Below, in pieces: positions 1 to 10,880 of a stretch of DNA of 64,000 nt. The stretch is from Lineus longissimus (Eukaryota; Nemertea; Pilidiophora; Heteronemertea; Lineidae), in NCBI RefSeq assembly GCF_910592395.1, contig NC_088310.1, positions 10,177,501-10,241,500 of the forward strand, given 5' to 3'. The notes beneath the pieces were generated by a model. It saw only the letters and a list, made by a program, of their open reading frames with translations. It made no database searches and was not told where the DNA came from. The number at the start of each line of letters is the position of its first letter. Within the stretch, counting starts at the first letter, position 1. The position numbers and the translations under genes were made by a program.

Positions 1-600
1 CAAGTCATAGGCAATCACTACGACTTGGAATACGACTTCATAATTTCCTCTTTATGGACAGGTCCGATCTGGAATTTTGATGTACACGGAGTTGATCAAT
101 ATGAAAACGTTCGTCATTTAATTTAAATCGAAGTTTTCACTAGATGACAGTAATTCACTCTTGAAGTCTGAGTAGGAGTCGTAAATGATGCACAACCTCT
201 CCAATCCGGACAAGTCTGCGACCTGTCGTTGGCTGTCTTCAGCGGTCGCACGACCCAGTCTTGCAAAAATTGGTCCACTCTTATGAGACTGAGTCGTCGT
301 CAGTCATGTAGTGCAAACATCCTTGCAAAGCGACCCGATCGTCGGGTCATGAGGTCTTTGAAGGGTTGCGACGCGATTCACTTGCGATAGCCAATCAGTA
401 CTTTTCACTTCGTTACATGATTACAGTAATCATGGCAGACTTCTCGACTGATGAACGTGAAGACCGTCCCATTGAACTTTAGCGAGTTTCAGTTGGCTGA
501 TGCAATCGTATGGTGAGGACGCTCGTCGCACTACGTATTTATCGCAAGACTGCATGCCCGGACGACGAGACTGTCGGGTCGCAACATGCAGAATCATATA
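1..600. other. no gene recognised
   Basis: No open frame with family character, splice-flanked exon or repeat shared with the rest of the window was found. Short open frames overlap each other on both strands and look random. Confidence 0.5.
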
Positions 601-735
601 ATGTGGCCAGGCCTTTAGATATTGAGGGCATTGTCGTTGGATGCTCTTCAACATTGTTCAATCGGGATGGACAATGGGTGAGCGACACCAATTTCTCTGA
701 TGGGCATGTTACCTTGGTATTGATTCCATAGGAAG
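600..735. repeat. dispersed repeat, copy 1 of 3
   Basis: About 130 bp including a core close to ttgttcaatcgggatgg, then GACAATGGGTGAGCG. Related copies lie at 2840-2975 and 39020-39160 in the same orientation. All three continue into a stretch resembling atgtcatcatgttctactcc. It is an unnamed interspersed element; the divergence between copies suggests an old family. Confidence 0.6.
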
Positions 736-739
736 ATAA

Positions 740-1600
740 AATGGGAGAAAATGAACCTCCTTTTTGCCTATTAGTTCAGTTCTATCGGCAATTGAGCTAT
801 GAATACACCAAAGCTTGCCTGGACCTTGTAATGCTACTTCGTCTGAGGCTGAGACGCTAATTTCACGAAGCTGGATCAATGGAAACGCCCCTGAGATAAT
901 TTTCGAGACTTGGAGTTCGGGGGGGGGGGGGGGTAAAACATCCTAGCAAATAAATATCCAATGCTGACGTAATCATAGTAATATTTCTGCATAGAATAGC
1001 TTCATTCAAGAACATAAACTATTCATATGGTTTAACAATGAAGTTCCGATCATTTAACCATTACAAATTTCAAAAAGTTTACATTTTCATAAATTACCAC
1101 TATATCAGCATTTTTCATAATTTATAATTTAGTTTTTTAATTTCTGGAAAAAGTTTCTATGGATATTGGTAGACAAAAACCTTTACAAAATTTTAGACCC
1201 AGCTTTTTACGCATGAGGGAATAGGGGCAATTTGCATAAAACATCTTAAAACTGCCTCGCGTGAAAAGGGATGGCATTCAAATTGGATTAAAGACCATGG
1301 CAAGGTAGACTAGGCGCATTTGCTTGGTTTTTCACAAAGTTTCCAGGTTACATCACTAACTCTTTTGCCTCCATGTCAGTTTCATTTCTTTAAATGCCAT
1401 TCCGGCCTTTGCGGTGCAAACCAATTTTTACTTGGTTAAGGCAATTTGCCCTTGCTCGCTCATGCGTGAAAAGCTGTGTCTAAAACTTTGTAAAGGTATG
1501 TATTACACCCCTCCTACCTATATCCATTGAAACATTTTCCAAAAGTTAAGAAAATAAATTATAAATTATAAAAAATGCTAATATGGGGCAATTTATCAAA
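740..1600. other. gene-free stretch with a poly-G run
   Basis: No coding or RNA feature is visible. A run of 14 G lies near 919-932. Similar G or C runs recur across the window (5747-5760, 15455-15469, 25090-25108, 34087-34108, 34213-34231, 45593-45607, 46528-46540). They mostly sit inside repeated elements, and their lengths are likely unstable or uncertain. Confidence 0.5.
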
Positions 1601-1632
1601 ATGTACACAGCCATATGATTCATCATGATCAT

Positions 1633-1827
1633 CCAGGTGTGCCTGGGATGCATGTGAAGGAACCGAACTCATCCATAAAATATACATATCAAAATTAATT
1701 AGCTTATCTAAATTCTGTCTGCCAGACTTGCCAGGTGTGCCTGGGATGCATGTGAAGGAACTCATCTATTAAACATACCTTATCAAAATTAATTAACTAA
1801 TCTAAATTCTGTCTGTCAGACTGGCTT
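1633..1827. repeat. two-copy tandem repeat, about 98-bp unit
   Basis: The string ccaggtgtgcctgggatgca occurs at 1633 and again at 1731. Each is followed by the same run of sequence (gtgaaggaa, caaaattaattag/aac, ctaaattctgtctg). Two units only. No coding potential. Confidence 0.75.
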
Positions 1828-2373
1828 GCAAGATGTTAAGCACATTCATCAGAATTATGATATCCAGCCATTAAATCTGACTTAGACCTTAAAAAAACGT
1901 TTAAACGACATCTAGGATCAGCCCGCTGGGCCAAGTCGATCCATGTACCAGCTAAACCATGAATTCCCTATCACACTAAAATCGCCGTCGAAATATACGT
2001 ATGTGAAGTGCTGATTACAATCAGAGGTTGATATACATGTACTGCAGTTTCTTCGACCCAAGACTAGTTAATTAAAAAATCAAAGGCTGGACGGATGATC
2101 ATGACGCCATGACCATCGGACGGCGTCTCCTACCCGTTTTCTATACACATGTTGAAAGGCAACGAACAATCATGGCAGCGAAAGGTATCGATTTGCCTTA
2201 GAAAAATACGTGCTTACCTGGAGAGAAAATGACGACACAAAAAAGAACATACAGAAGAATAGTCCATTTTGAGGGGCGTAAGGCGTGCATATATTATTTT
2301 TATCCCATTTTACCCCTCTGACACTGTAATGGAAGGGGCTTGTTTCTATCAACTCACACAACAGGTGTGAGTC

Positions 2374-2788
2374 TAAGGCACCTTCTCCATAGAGCTATAC
2401 CCTATACTACACTATACGCGAACAATGGCTTCACAAAGGGTGCATGACCATGAAACTATTGTTCGCGTATAGTATAGTATAGGGTATAGCTCTATGGAAT
2501 AGGTGCCTAAGGCACCTATTCCATGGAGCTATACCCTATACTATACTATACTATACTATACGCGAACAATAGTTTCATGGTCATGCACCCTTTGTGAAGC
2601 CATTGTTCGCGTATAGTGTAGTATACCGTATACCTCTGTGGGGAAGGTGCCTTAGGCACCTATTCCATAGAGCTATACCCTATACTATACTATACGCGAA
2701 CAATAGTTTCATGGTCATGCACCCTTTGTGAAGCCATTGTTCGCGTATAGTGTAGTGTAGGGTATAGCTCTATGGAGAAGGTGCCTTA
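2374..2788. repeat. three consecutive palindromic (hairpin) elements
   Basis: Three units of about 135 bp lie head to tail: 2374-2510, 2511-2654 and 2655-2788. Each begins near TAAGGCACCTTCTCCATAGA or a variant, runs through a TATACTATAC tract and GCGAACAAT, then a central block of about 40 nt. It then returns as the reverse complement to end in GGTGCCTTA, so each unit can fold into a hairpin with arms of about 50 bp. The central block is in one orientation in unit 1 and inverted in units 2 and 3. The layout is that of a palindromic MITE that has multiplied in place. Neighbouring units share a GGCACC/GGTGCC junction. Confidence 0.9.
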
Positions 2789-2839
2789 CACTAGACTCAC
2801 TGATCTAACACCGTTTTGGAATATGCCAAGCCTCCATTC

Positions 2840-2975
2840 ATATACTGCCATTTTCCTTCGATGCCATTCATCATTGTTCAATCGAGATAGCCAATAGGGG
2901 GCGACACCAAGTTGCCTAACATTTCTGATGGTCGTGTCATTATGCTCTGCCCTTGGCGTTTTTTGTGTAGATTTC
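2840..2975. repeat. dispersed repeat, copy 2 of 3
   Basis: Matches 600-735 and 39020-39160. The sequence just before it (2790-2840, actagactcactgatctaa and on) also matches 38585-38650, so the family extends at least 60 bp further left. Confidence 0.55.
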
Positions 2976-2999
2976 ACAACAAAGGTTCAGAACGACAGG

Positions 3000-3560
3000 C
3001 AGATATGCCCTGAGCCAATCAGGTATGAAGGGGCCTTGGCCTGTTCAATGCACATTGTGCTGGGGGCGGTCATGCCAAGAGATAATGAACCGGCGTTAGA
3101 TCGGTGAGTCAAGAGTATATATAAGAATAATAGAAAATGTAAACAAACTTCTTTCTAATCCATATGTCCATCAATATGAAAATTCTTGCCGTAGACCCAT
3201 AAGCATTATAGTGCACTGCTACCGTCCCCTTTCGACTCAATGAAGGAATGCACCGAAGTACCGACAGAGTTTGGAGCAAGTGGCGGCGGCGAAGGAAAGT
3301 GAAAATGAAAGAAAAAACTTTTTAAAAAGACGTGACGAAAAAGATAACAAACATGCGATTTCTCTCCACACAAAGTAAAAACAACATTGACCAGCGAGTG
3401 GATAACTTTCTGTTTTTGTAAATTTATCTGTTAACTACGTACCCTCAGTTCATATCTGTTCTGAAATTGATCGTTTTTGGTCTCGGTGAATGTTCGGTTT
3501 CTGAAGACGGCTTCTGCTTGGCTTCTGTCCGATTTGAAATGTATTCATCAATAAATCCAT
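3000..3560. other. gene-free stretch
   Basis: No exon or RNA gene is seen. The region leads into the 3' tail of the LINE fragment that starts near 3560. Confidence 0.4.
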
Positions 3561-4848
3561 ATAATTCAAATTCAAATGAACTTTATTAGTCACCATATAA
3601 AAAGGCACACGACATATAAAGTATAATAGTATCATGTATATACATGATACTGGCAATACTAAGCTGAACATCAATGAAATAACAAGTAAACTAGCTAAAT
3701 CAAATGCATTTAAAAAACAAACAACCGAATAACTTCTTGTGATAATAGAATCAAAATATCCCCAGCCCTATTTTGTTGATTTCACAATTTTCCACAGAAA
3801 GGCCTCTGCTATATGACTTATACTCACGTCATGACCCAGCATATCTGTCTGTCCAACCCCCGAAAAATACCAGTAAATAATTTTAATTCCTCCAGAGCTT
3901 TAGTCCGAATTTCTTTCATATCATGCCTGGCACATTCCATTATCACATGAAACTCCGACCCTATCTCACCTGAGGTACACAATGAACATATCCGTTTTTC
4001 CTTAGGTATATTTTTCCTTCTCTCAGACTCAATATCAAAGTTATGATCTGATACACGAACCTTTGAAATGGCTCTCCTAAAGTTAGCGTTAACCACTGAA
4101 TCTAAATACCGTTCTCTTCCGGAATTGACGTTGAGAGAAGAATACAACTCCGACTTACTTTTGCACTTAAGTTCATCAATCAAAATACGTTCTAACGAGT
4201 CCCTAATCTTCAACCTCATTTTCTCCACAAACGAAGTGTTGATTGCATTTAAATCTAAATCTACCAAGTCGACCCCTATTATAAACTTAAGTATACTAGC
4301 TGGAAAGTAAAAAAACCTGGATATTCCACATTGCAAATTCTTAAACTCAGCTCTCACAGTTAACTGAGCTAACTCATTATTCTTTGATGTAATATGATGT
4401 ATAAAATTTGAAACTGTTACAAAAATAGTAAAAGATAAAGTAAGACGTCCCAACTCAGCAAGAACAGCAACACTACACGTTTGACGCCGGACTCCTAGGA
4501 CTGACTTACGAAACTTCGTATTAATCAATTCATAGACAAAAACCCCCACCAAATACCTGCTTTCTACGACAAAGATAAACACCCGAAACTTCAGAACCAT
4601 ACAGAAGTTGTGTTTTTATTAAAAGATCAAATAAACTGAGGAGTGCTTTACTTGTGTACCCTGATAAATGTTAAAATGTTTATTCAACTGGAAAACTGCC
4701 TGCTTTGCTTTGCTTGTTAATGTTTGCTCTGCTTTCTTAAGGGATCCATTGCAAGAAAAAATTATACCAAGATACTTAACAGATTCAACAAGATCAACGT
4801 CCGCATCACCAACTCTGAGGGAAAGACCCTTCTTAAACCTTTTAGATC
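3560..4848 (-). mobile_element. LINE (non-LTR retrotransposon) 3' fragment
   Basis: On the minus strand, conceptual translation of 4848 downward gives reverse-transcriptase C-terminal hallmarks in successive frames: VKYLGIIFS, then LLYGSEV, then VLGVRRQTCSVAVLAELGR. A zinc-knuckle-like end follows (CSLC, then HVIMEC). The longest open part is 4600-3824 (stop at 3824-3826), but frameshifts separate the first two motifs from the rest, so it is dead. Downstream of the stop the strand carries AATAAAG followed by TTTGAATT-type repeats, as in LINE tails. The 5' side stops where the tRNA-like SINE begins. The part above 4530 is shared with the copy at 61798-62108. Confidence 0.75.
3629..3650. repeat. 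perfect 22-bp palindrome
   Basis: The sequence starts GTATCATGTAT and is exactly self-complementary over 22 bp. It lies in the 3' untranslated part of the LINE fragment. It may be chance or a small hairpin in the LINE RNA. Confidence 0.8.
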
Positions 4849-4975
4849 AGTGGCGTAGTGGTTGGAGCACAGGGCTCATAATCAGGAGGTCGTGGGTTCG
4901 ATTCTCGGAAGGGTCACTACTGTTTCGTCTTTGTGTCTTTGAGCAAGGCATTTATGACGTTTATAGAAATTAAAA
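4848..4975 (+). mobile_element. tRNA-derived SINE (copy 1)
   Basis: An A-box-like TGGCGTAGTGG at 4851-4861 and a B-box GGTTCGATTC at 4895-4904 are about 33 bp apart, as in a pol III tRNA promoter. The anticodon position reads CAT (4877-4879), so the head resembles tRNA-Met. Downstream lies TTGAGCAAGGCATTTATGAC, matching the TTGAGCAAGGCA-type motif widespread in metazoan SINE bodies. Acceptor-stem pairing is not convincing, so this is a SINE and not a functional tRNA. Confidence 0.65.
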
Positions 4976-5047
4976 GTGCCCGTCTATAGATTTTCAAGAT
5001 TCGTAGATATTTTTCGTGCGAGAATAGACATAAAAATATTGTGTACT

Positions 5048-5075
5048 ACAGGGTGACTCAAAAAAGTATACCCTC
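5048..5075. repeat. possible Tc1/mariner-type terminal sequence
   Basis: TACAGGGTGACTCAAAAAAG resembles the TACAGGGTG-type ends common in IS630/Tc1/mariner elements. No inverted partner was found within the following 1.7 kb, so it may be a solo end. The second segmental copy has the same sequence near 62308. Confidence 0.3.
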
Positions 5076-5214
5076 CTTGACTCATCGATTAATCGATTAT
5101 ATGTTAACTACCAAATTTTAGTTTAAGTATAGTATGTCATTAGAAAGAGCTGGAATCCTAAACATGCATTTATTCATTTTTTTCGGGTGAGTCATTATGG
5201 TTATTTGACGAAGT

Positions 5215-5720
5215 GTAATAGTGTCACGGTTTGGGTTTATAGCGATAGCATCAAAATTAAGAGTCAGTGGTTGGGGTTAGCCTTAACATGAAAAGTATGG
5301 GTAATGGTTGACGTAAGCAATAGCATCAAAATCAAAGGTCATGGTTGGGGTTAGCTATAGCATATGAGAAGGTAGGGCCAATGTTTGGGTAAGCTACAGC
5401 ATGAAGAGACTGAGTTAATTGTTAGGGTCAGCAAAAGCATCAAAAGAAAATGTCATAGTTGGTATAGCTATAGTATTATGAGAAGGAAGGGTCATGGTTG
5501 AGTTTAGCAATAGCAAGAAAAGGATGGGTAATGGTTGGGGTAAACAACGGCATCAAAATCAAAGGTCATGGTTGGAGTTAGCTCTAGCAAATCAGAAGGC
5601 AGGGTCATGGTGGGAGTTAGCTATAGCACGAAATGACTGGGTAATGGTTGTCAGAAGGACTTATGGACTGTACCATCAAGATGGTTTGAGGTTCCACTCC
5701 ATCGCCCCGGGGTAAACGTC
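5215..5720. repeat. degenerate minisatellite-like array
   Basis: Units of roughly 55-60 bp share AGCATCAAAATCAAAGGTCA followed by TGGTTGGGGTTAGC. At least six diverged units are visible. A short open frame here is an artefact of the repeat. The same array lies at 62480-62970. Confidence 0.65.
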
Positions 5721-6739
5721 TCAGAAGGACTTACTGAGAGTCCAATGGGGGGGGGGGGGGGCTTCCCCCAATGCACTGGCTAAAATATGTCAAAAGGACG
5801 GGGTTTGGGGGCTTCCCCATGTCAACAGTTGTGTGAGTTTACTAGAGCTTTCATTTTACATATCATTTTGATGCAAAGGTAAACCTGTCCAATACCTTTA
5901 CCCACCGGAATAATATCGAGTCGAATTGTCATCAATTGCTCCCAGCAGCAGTGTTTCACAAAATAACCTTGCATCTTTCTACTGCATGGTTAGGAATCCA
6001 ATGCCCGTGCTTGTAGTGGCCGTTATACCGAGGGAAGTTCGTTTTGAAATCATACTAGTATTTGTGAATGAATTTTCATGATTATTGGTCTGCCGTTTTA
6101 CATTTCTCGTTCTGAAAGGGTGAATGCGTTAGACTGGATCTTCATTGATACGTTTCATGATGATTTTTCTTTCAAATGTTGTTAACTATGAAGCGCAGAA
6201 GCACCCAGGGTCCGGATGTTTAATGGCACAAAGGACGCGTTATCCCTAACAGTTATGTTAGGCATCATTAAGGACGTTATCTTTGCAGTTAATCCCATTA
6301 AAATCTAACGACTCCGTTAAAGTTACCCTTGTTTTGAACATCCCAGCCCCGGAGAACCAATATTCTTAATTCCGAGCATTACGCCGTCTCGAGCATCTCT
6401 TGTTCCTCATGTTCCAGGGTTCCGAATTTACCCGAAATATTCCGTAGCCAAAAATCGCTCTCCCGGCAAGCGTGTACTGATGAACTGATGTTATTTGGGT
6501 ATACAAATACTGGGCCTGCTGTTCAAGGCGCTGCGTTCAAGCAGCAGATATAACCGCCAGACCGTTAACCACGTAAAATAGACAACCCAATAAAAGGTTA
6601 TCGTCTTAATTCAGCATACTAAATGGAGGTTGGCACATCTCTGCCTATCAATATTCGCATCAATTTGATAATTACCCAAAAAAAGTCATCGGCTTGCAGT
6701 TGTTGAATTAATGTTATGAATATATATCCCATTATTTTG

Positions 6740-8350
6740 TAATAAACCAACTTGCATGATCAAGGCAGTCATCCACACGAACTTTCTCAAACGTGTGAGT
6801 TTGTATTTCCGACTAATTGACAATTTGGAAAAGCAAGGCTATATCAGCACCCGGTAAGTAAGATAGGGTCTATGATTAGAACTTGTGAAACAAGGTTTGC
6901 TTCTCAGATCAGCCCAGTCGATGCTACATGTAAGTGAACTCCCACATAATCAGAAACTTAGAGACATTGAGGAAGAGTTAAGGGACAAATATCAGCCGAT
7001 CGAGTAAGAAGGAAAACATGTAAAGATGTGGTCTTTTTGGTGGGAGGGGTGGAGGGACTCGATCGGCTACTATTGGGTTTGCTAAACTCGCGAAAAAAAA
7101 CAACAAACAGACAATATATGGATTTAGTTGGTGTAAAACATGTTTCACCATGTGGCCACATACATTCCGTACACGTTCAGCTAATTTTTAAAGTGAGTAA
7201 ATTCGATCACTTAATGGCTGTTTTCTTGTATTTTCATTAATTTTATTGGTCAAACTAGTAGGCCCACCCAAGAGCCCTCAGCTACCTAAACTCACCATCC
7301 TGCCATGCCTGCAGGGTGATAATATTATCAGCAGTCTCGGTTGATAACTGAAGGAATACATTTTTGGAAAAGAATGCAGTGAGAGGGTTCATGATTTATC
7401 AACAATGTTATTTTTGCTCGGACAAACCATGTGCTCTTGTTTACGTATCTTGCTAAGAACAGTCCTATCCGCTGGGCACTGATGTACGGTCTCCAATCAA
7501 AGTCAAAGTTATCTTATTCGTAGTACGCGATTTCACTCAGGCATAACTGCAGGGTGTATTCTTGGCGATTACTCTTGCATTATTTGCAATCAGTTGGGGC
7601 AACAGCTTTTTAAGTAATCATCCGCCATCCGTTCCATATGCCAGATTAACTACGAATACGCGACCAAAAATAATTTTGTCTTTGATCAGTCACCGTGTGA
7701 AGGTGCTGAGGGATGAAATTATTTTCAGGTCATTCAAGGCTTGCCATTCTCACAAGAGTGAATGCATTAGTTGTTTAGATATTTGGATAGAAGTAATTTT
7801 TTGGTTTTGAATATGCACTGTTCTCAATTATTGTTCGAGGCGGGCTGTATATGTTATACCCGATCCTTAGGAAATTAGGTGTTCGCTTTAACATTAAACA
7901 TTCCAACTGGTGGAACACAACTTTATTTTTTATATCGTTATGGTAACGTTTTTTCGTGGTGTATCGGTCCTACACACAACCTCCACGGTAGAGATATTTC
8001 GTCTCATTTTAGTTCAAGGCACGAAATAAATTCGTCCAATCAGAACGTCGCTAGCATCCGATTCAAGGAATTTTGTAATGCTGTAGCAGCGATATCCTGC
8101 TGACGGACAAAAAAAGTACTATTTTCTCCGCGATTCGCACTGTACTACATCTCGTACTATTTGGCACTTTTCTGGGCTCCGATTGGCCTGTGTGCCACCC
8201 AATAAACCGCGAGCACTCGAACAATGTGCTTCGTGCTATTGGGCCTACACACGTTAAATAGTCTTTTGCATTTATATGTAGTTGTGAAAGGGGCTGAATC
8301 TTGTTTGAAGTCTTCTTGCTGGAATAAAATCTGCCTATCATAACCTGAAG
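6740..8350. other. gene-free stretch with one hairpin
   Basis: No exon is recognised. AGCCGATCGAGT at 6994-7005 pairs exactly with ACTCGATCGGCT at 7057-7068, giving a 12-bp stem with a 51-nt loop. The region immediately precedes the peptide gene and may contain its promoter and 5' exon, but no specific element can be named. Confidence 0.4.
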
Positions 8351-8387
8351 TCCCTCTGATTTCAGAATTCGTAGTAAAAACGTGAAG

Positions 8388-8457
8388 ATGCAACGACTCC
8401 CATTAATGCTATTCGGCATTTTGGTACTCCTGGTAATCAGCCAAGTGTCGGCGGCAG
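8388..8457 (+). CDS. secreted cationic peptide precursor, exon 1 (signal peptide)
   Basis: The ATG at 8388 opens 23 codons plus one base encoding a classic signal peptide: MQRLPL, a hydrophobic core MLFGILVLLVISQV, then SAA as a plausible cleavage site. The exon ends at a strong donor, GGCAG|GTATGT, in phase 1. Upstream, CTGATTTCAG|AATTCG at 8356-8371 looks like an acceptor, so a 5' UTR intron is likely. The product should enter the secretory pathway. Reading through the donor gives only a short cationic tail and a stop, which supports splicing to the exon at 9963. Confidence 0.7.
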
Positions 8458-8864
8458 GTATGTCATCAGTTCGTAAAGCGACTCGCAGACGCATAGTTTG
8501 CATGCAATATATCAATCGCTTGTCTGCAAGAGTCATTGCCAGAGTCGGTCGTTGGGACCTGCGATAAATGTAAAACCCAGGGATGACCGATTTGATGAGT
8601 GTGGTCTGATAATGATCGTTATAATAAAAAAAGACCCGGCTTGACCTCTGCAGTCCAAACGAGGCCTGTGTATTTCTTTTGGAATAATGATTTGAAATGC
8701 CTAAGAATTTAAAATCAAAAGTTATTCTAGGGTTCTATGGGTAGGGAAAAAATATCGGGTGATCTAAAAAGAAAAACTCATATAAAATTAAACTCCCGCT
8801 TTTTAAAGTACAATCAAAATGTAATCAAAATGAAATTATTGAAAATTCGCACTCTTGTGGCCAC

Positions 8865-9125
8865 TGATATCATCAAAGACAGATTACTTCAAAAAACCCA
8901 CAGCTTAAACATCAGAAATATACCCTTTCTTTCGGCAGCTGTAGATCAGACACCCGTCGACCGATTCAGACGATTCTTGTACCACTGATTATGAGCTGCA
9001 TTTGCTCTAAACTAAATATATCCCTCGTGCAAGCGTGAATCATTTCGACCTACTGTGAGATGTGAGCGCCCCCTGTTGGCGGCTTTGTGTAACTTTACCT
9101 TGCATCCCTATATTGTCCCTTTAAA
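8865..9125. repeat. interspersed repeat inside the peptide-gene intron
   Basis: 8875-8995 matches 50655-50775 directly (ctttctttcggcagctgtag, then ccgattcagacga). 9000-9125 matches 44615-44745 in inverted orientation (tcacatctcacag, then gtcgaaatgattcacgcttg). The two parts seem to belong to one interspersed family sampled differently at each site. Confidence 0.6.
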
Positions 9126-9962
9126 CAATAGTTCCATCAGTTCATGCATGGAAGAAGAGGCTTTGGGTGGTATCGCAGCAGGATGGTGAGCCAATTCATC
9201 ACTAAAAGCAATTTGCATAGGTGACTACACGCTACGATTTTGACGGGCATTTCTTTTATTTGACATTACACGTACTTAAACATTAAGGAGAATATCAAAA
9301 TGAAGTAGGAAGAAATATAAATTAGGAAATGCATGCATTTTCATCAGGATAGACACTGATCCTTTTGAGATTCTGGAAAAACATTTGGTCTTTAGCGAGC
9401 ATATTTGACACAACATTTTGACTTTGGAGTAAATCTAAAAGTATATAAATGTGTTATACTTAAAATTCAGAATTACGTAAAAAACAATTAGGACCTATCG
9501 TCCAGTAATTAACATATAATACACTGGATATCTTGGTAGCCATAGTTGTTAACAACCATTAACGTTCGGTGCCCTTTTTTGACCAACCGATATATGCTGC
9601 TGCTAATTTTGCCGATGTACCGTGAAACGATATCATACCAACAGTGCCTTCGTTCGTTTAACCTTAATACTCCTGCGTTTTGTCTCTCGCTCATAAATGA
9701 AGAGTAATTCGAGATATGGGGCTTACGTGACGTACAGTAGTGTATGGGGTCCGAGGATTCAATTATGCGCTTTTGTTTATAAGGTAAAGATGCGCATGTG
9801 CAGGTGCGTATGCGTGACTGCAACTCCGGGACAAACGAGAAGTTAACAGAGTTCTCCTGCAGATGGTGCATCGGGCTTGCATTCACGTGCATTAGTGACG
9901 ACTTAGCATTCTCTCAATACACTTCTCTTTTAATGCGTCATATTTTAATACATACATTTCAG

Positions 9963-10084
9963 AAGTAGAAGACGATGAAATAGACTATGCTTTCGAAGCA
10001 TTCGTGAAAAGGCGCACCAACAAGCGTGGCTTCTGGGTTAAACCACTTAAACCGGACTTCAGTCTCTTGAAGAAGTGGAGATAG
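9963..10084 (+). CDS. secreted cationic peptide precursor, exon 2 (propiece and mature peptide)
   Basis: The acceptor TACATTTCAG|AAGTAG at 9953-9968 receives exon 1 in phase 1 and the frame runs to TAG at 10082-10084. The joined precursor is 63 aa. After the signal peptide comes an acidic stretch (EVEDDEIDYAFEAF, seven acidic residues), then VKRR, TNKR and an 18-residue tail starting GFWVKPLKP and ending LLKKWR. The C-terminal 22 residues carry seven K/R against one D. KRR and KR are likely convertase sites. There is no C-terminal Gly for amidation and no cysteine. An acidic pro-part before a basic tail is typical of neuropeptide or linear antimicrobial precursors. I recognise no family. Confidence 0.65.
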
Positions 10085-10153
10085 AGGCTGATTGGTGCTT
10101 CATGTAGCCTCCATCACGTCTTACGGATGCGTCACGGTACATGTAGAACAAGA

Positions 10154-10159
10154 AATAAA
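10154..10159 (+). terminator. polyadenylation signal of the peptide gene
   Basis: AATAAA 70 nt after the stop codon at 10084. It is followed by gcattttaac and a T/G-rich stretch (tattgtttgg), as expected for a cleavage site. Confidence 0.6.
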
Positions 10160-10880
10160 GCATTTTAACAAGACAGCTATTGTTTGGATTATTTATTATT
10201 CCTTCTATGATCAAGTCCATGAGCAATTGCATGTAATGTGGAGGCCTGATCATTGGCCTTTTTCATAGGAGACTAAAGGATTCTGAAAGTCACAAAAATG
10301 TTTCCCTCTCTAACTTACCGTTTATTTTGCCAAATTGGCCTTGAACAGAGAAGGATGGAAAAGCGCCATAGAAGAACTCAATATTATTATTGTTTATGTA
10401 TCATTTTCTATCTTCGCCGCCAGACCGTCGAAGACCCAACTGCAATTTAAACATGATAGACACAAATTAACTGTTTTCAGCAAGTTCATTGATGAGGCAA
10501 AATATAAAGGCGCTCGATGTCCTTGACATTTTGATTATATTTGGCTATCGTGAAAAAGCACGGGAAAAAAGGCACGACCCCATGAATACATCGTAACGAC
10601 AACCGCCACTGCCAGACTGCGTTCATTGAAACAGATGCAGAAATGTGTCTGTTGCGTCGACTTCCGATTGATAAAATCCGAAGGTTTCCTGTTACAACAA
10701 GAATGACCGAGGGATCGGAGTGGTAAAATGTACACTTGCCTGTGTTTATATTATTGCATGGCAAATGTTTGTGCTACGTCGGGTTAGTTTCGACAGAGTT
10801 ATATTTGTTGCGGCCATGTTGGACTCGTCCTCATGCACTAATAAATGCCATACTTCTTTGCAGCAGCTTTGTAAGTAATT

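Larger units (their letters stand above)
4530..6739. repeat. 2.2-kb segmental repeat, copy 1
   Basis: Colinear and nearly identical to 61798-64000, in the same orientation about 57.3 kb away. The segment holds the end of the LINE fragment, a tRNA-like SINE, a minisatellite-like GGTTGGGGTTAGC array, a G-rich module also found at 15250-15500, and about 850 bp of unique-looking sequence. Differences are scattered substitutions and small indels. The left edge falls inside the LINE body. The right edge is not visible because copy 2 runs off the window. Confidence 0.9.

Noticed and set aside
4848-4922. tRNA-Met(CAT) gene
   Set aside because: A and B boxes are present, but acceptor and D-arm pairing are poor. 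It continues into a SINE body and is duplicated with it at 62108.
5494-5715. Identical 73-aa frames at 5494-5715 and 62754-62975 as a duplicated gene
   Set aside because: Their identity comes from the segmental duplication. The peptide is translated minisatellite without splice or family support.
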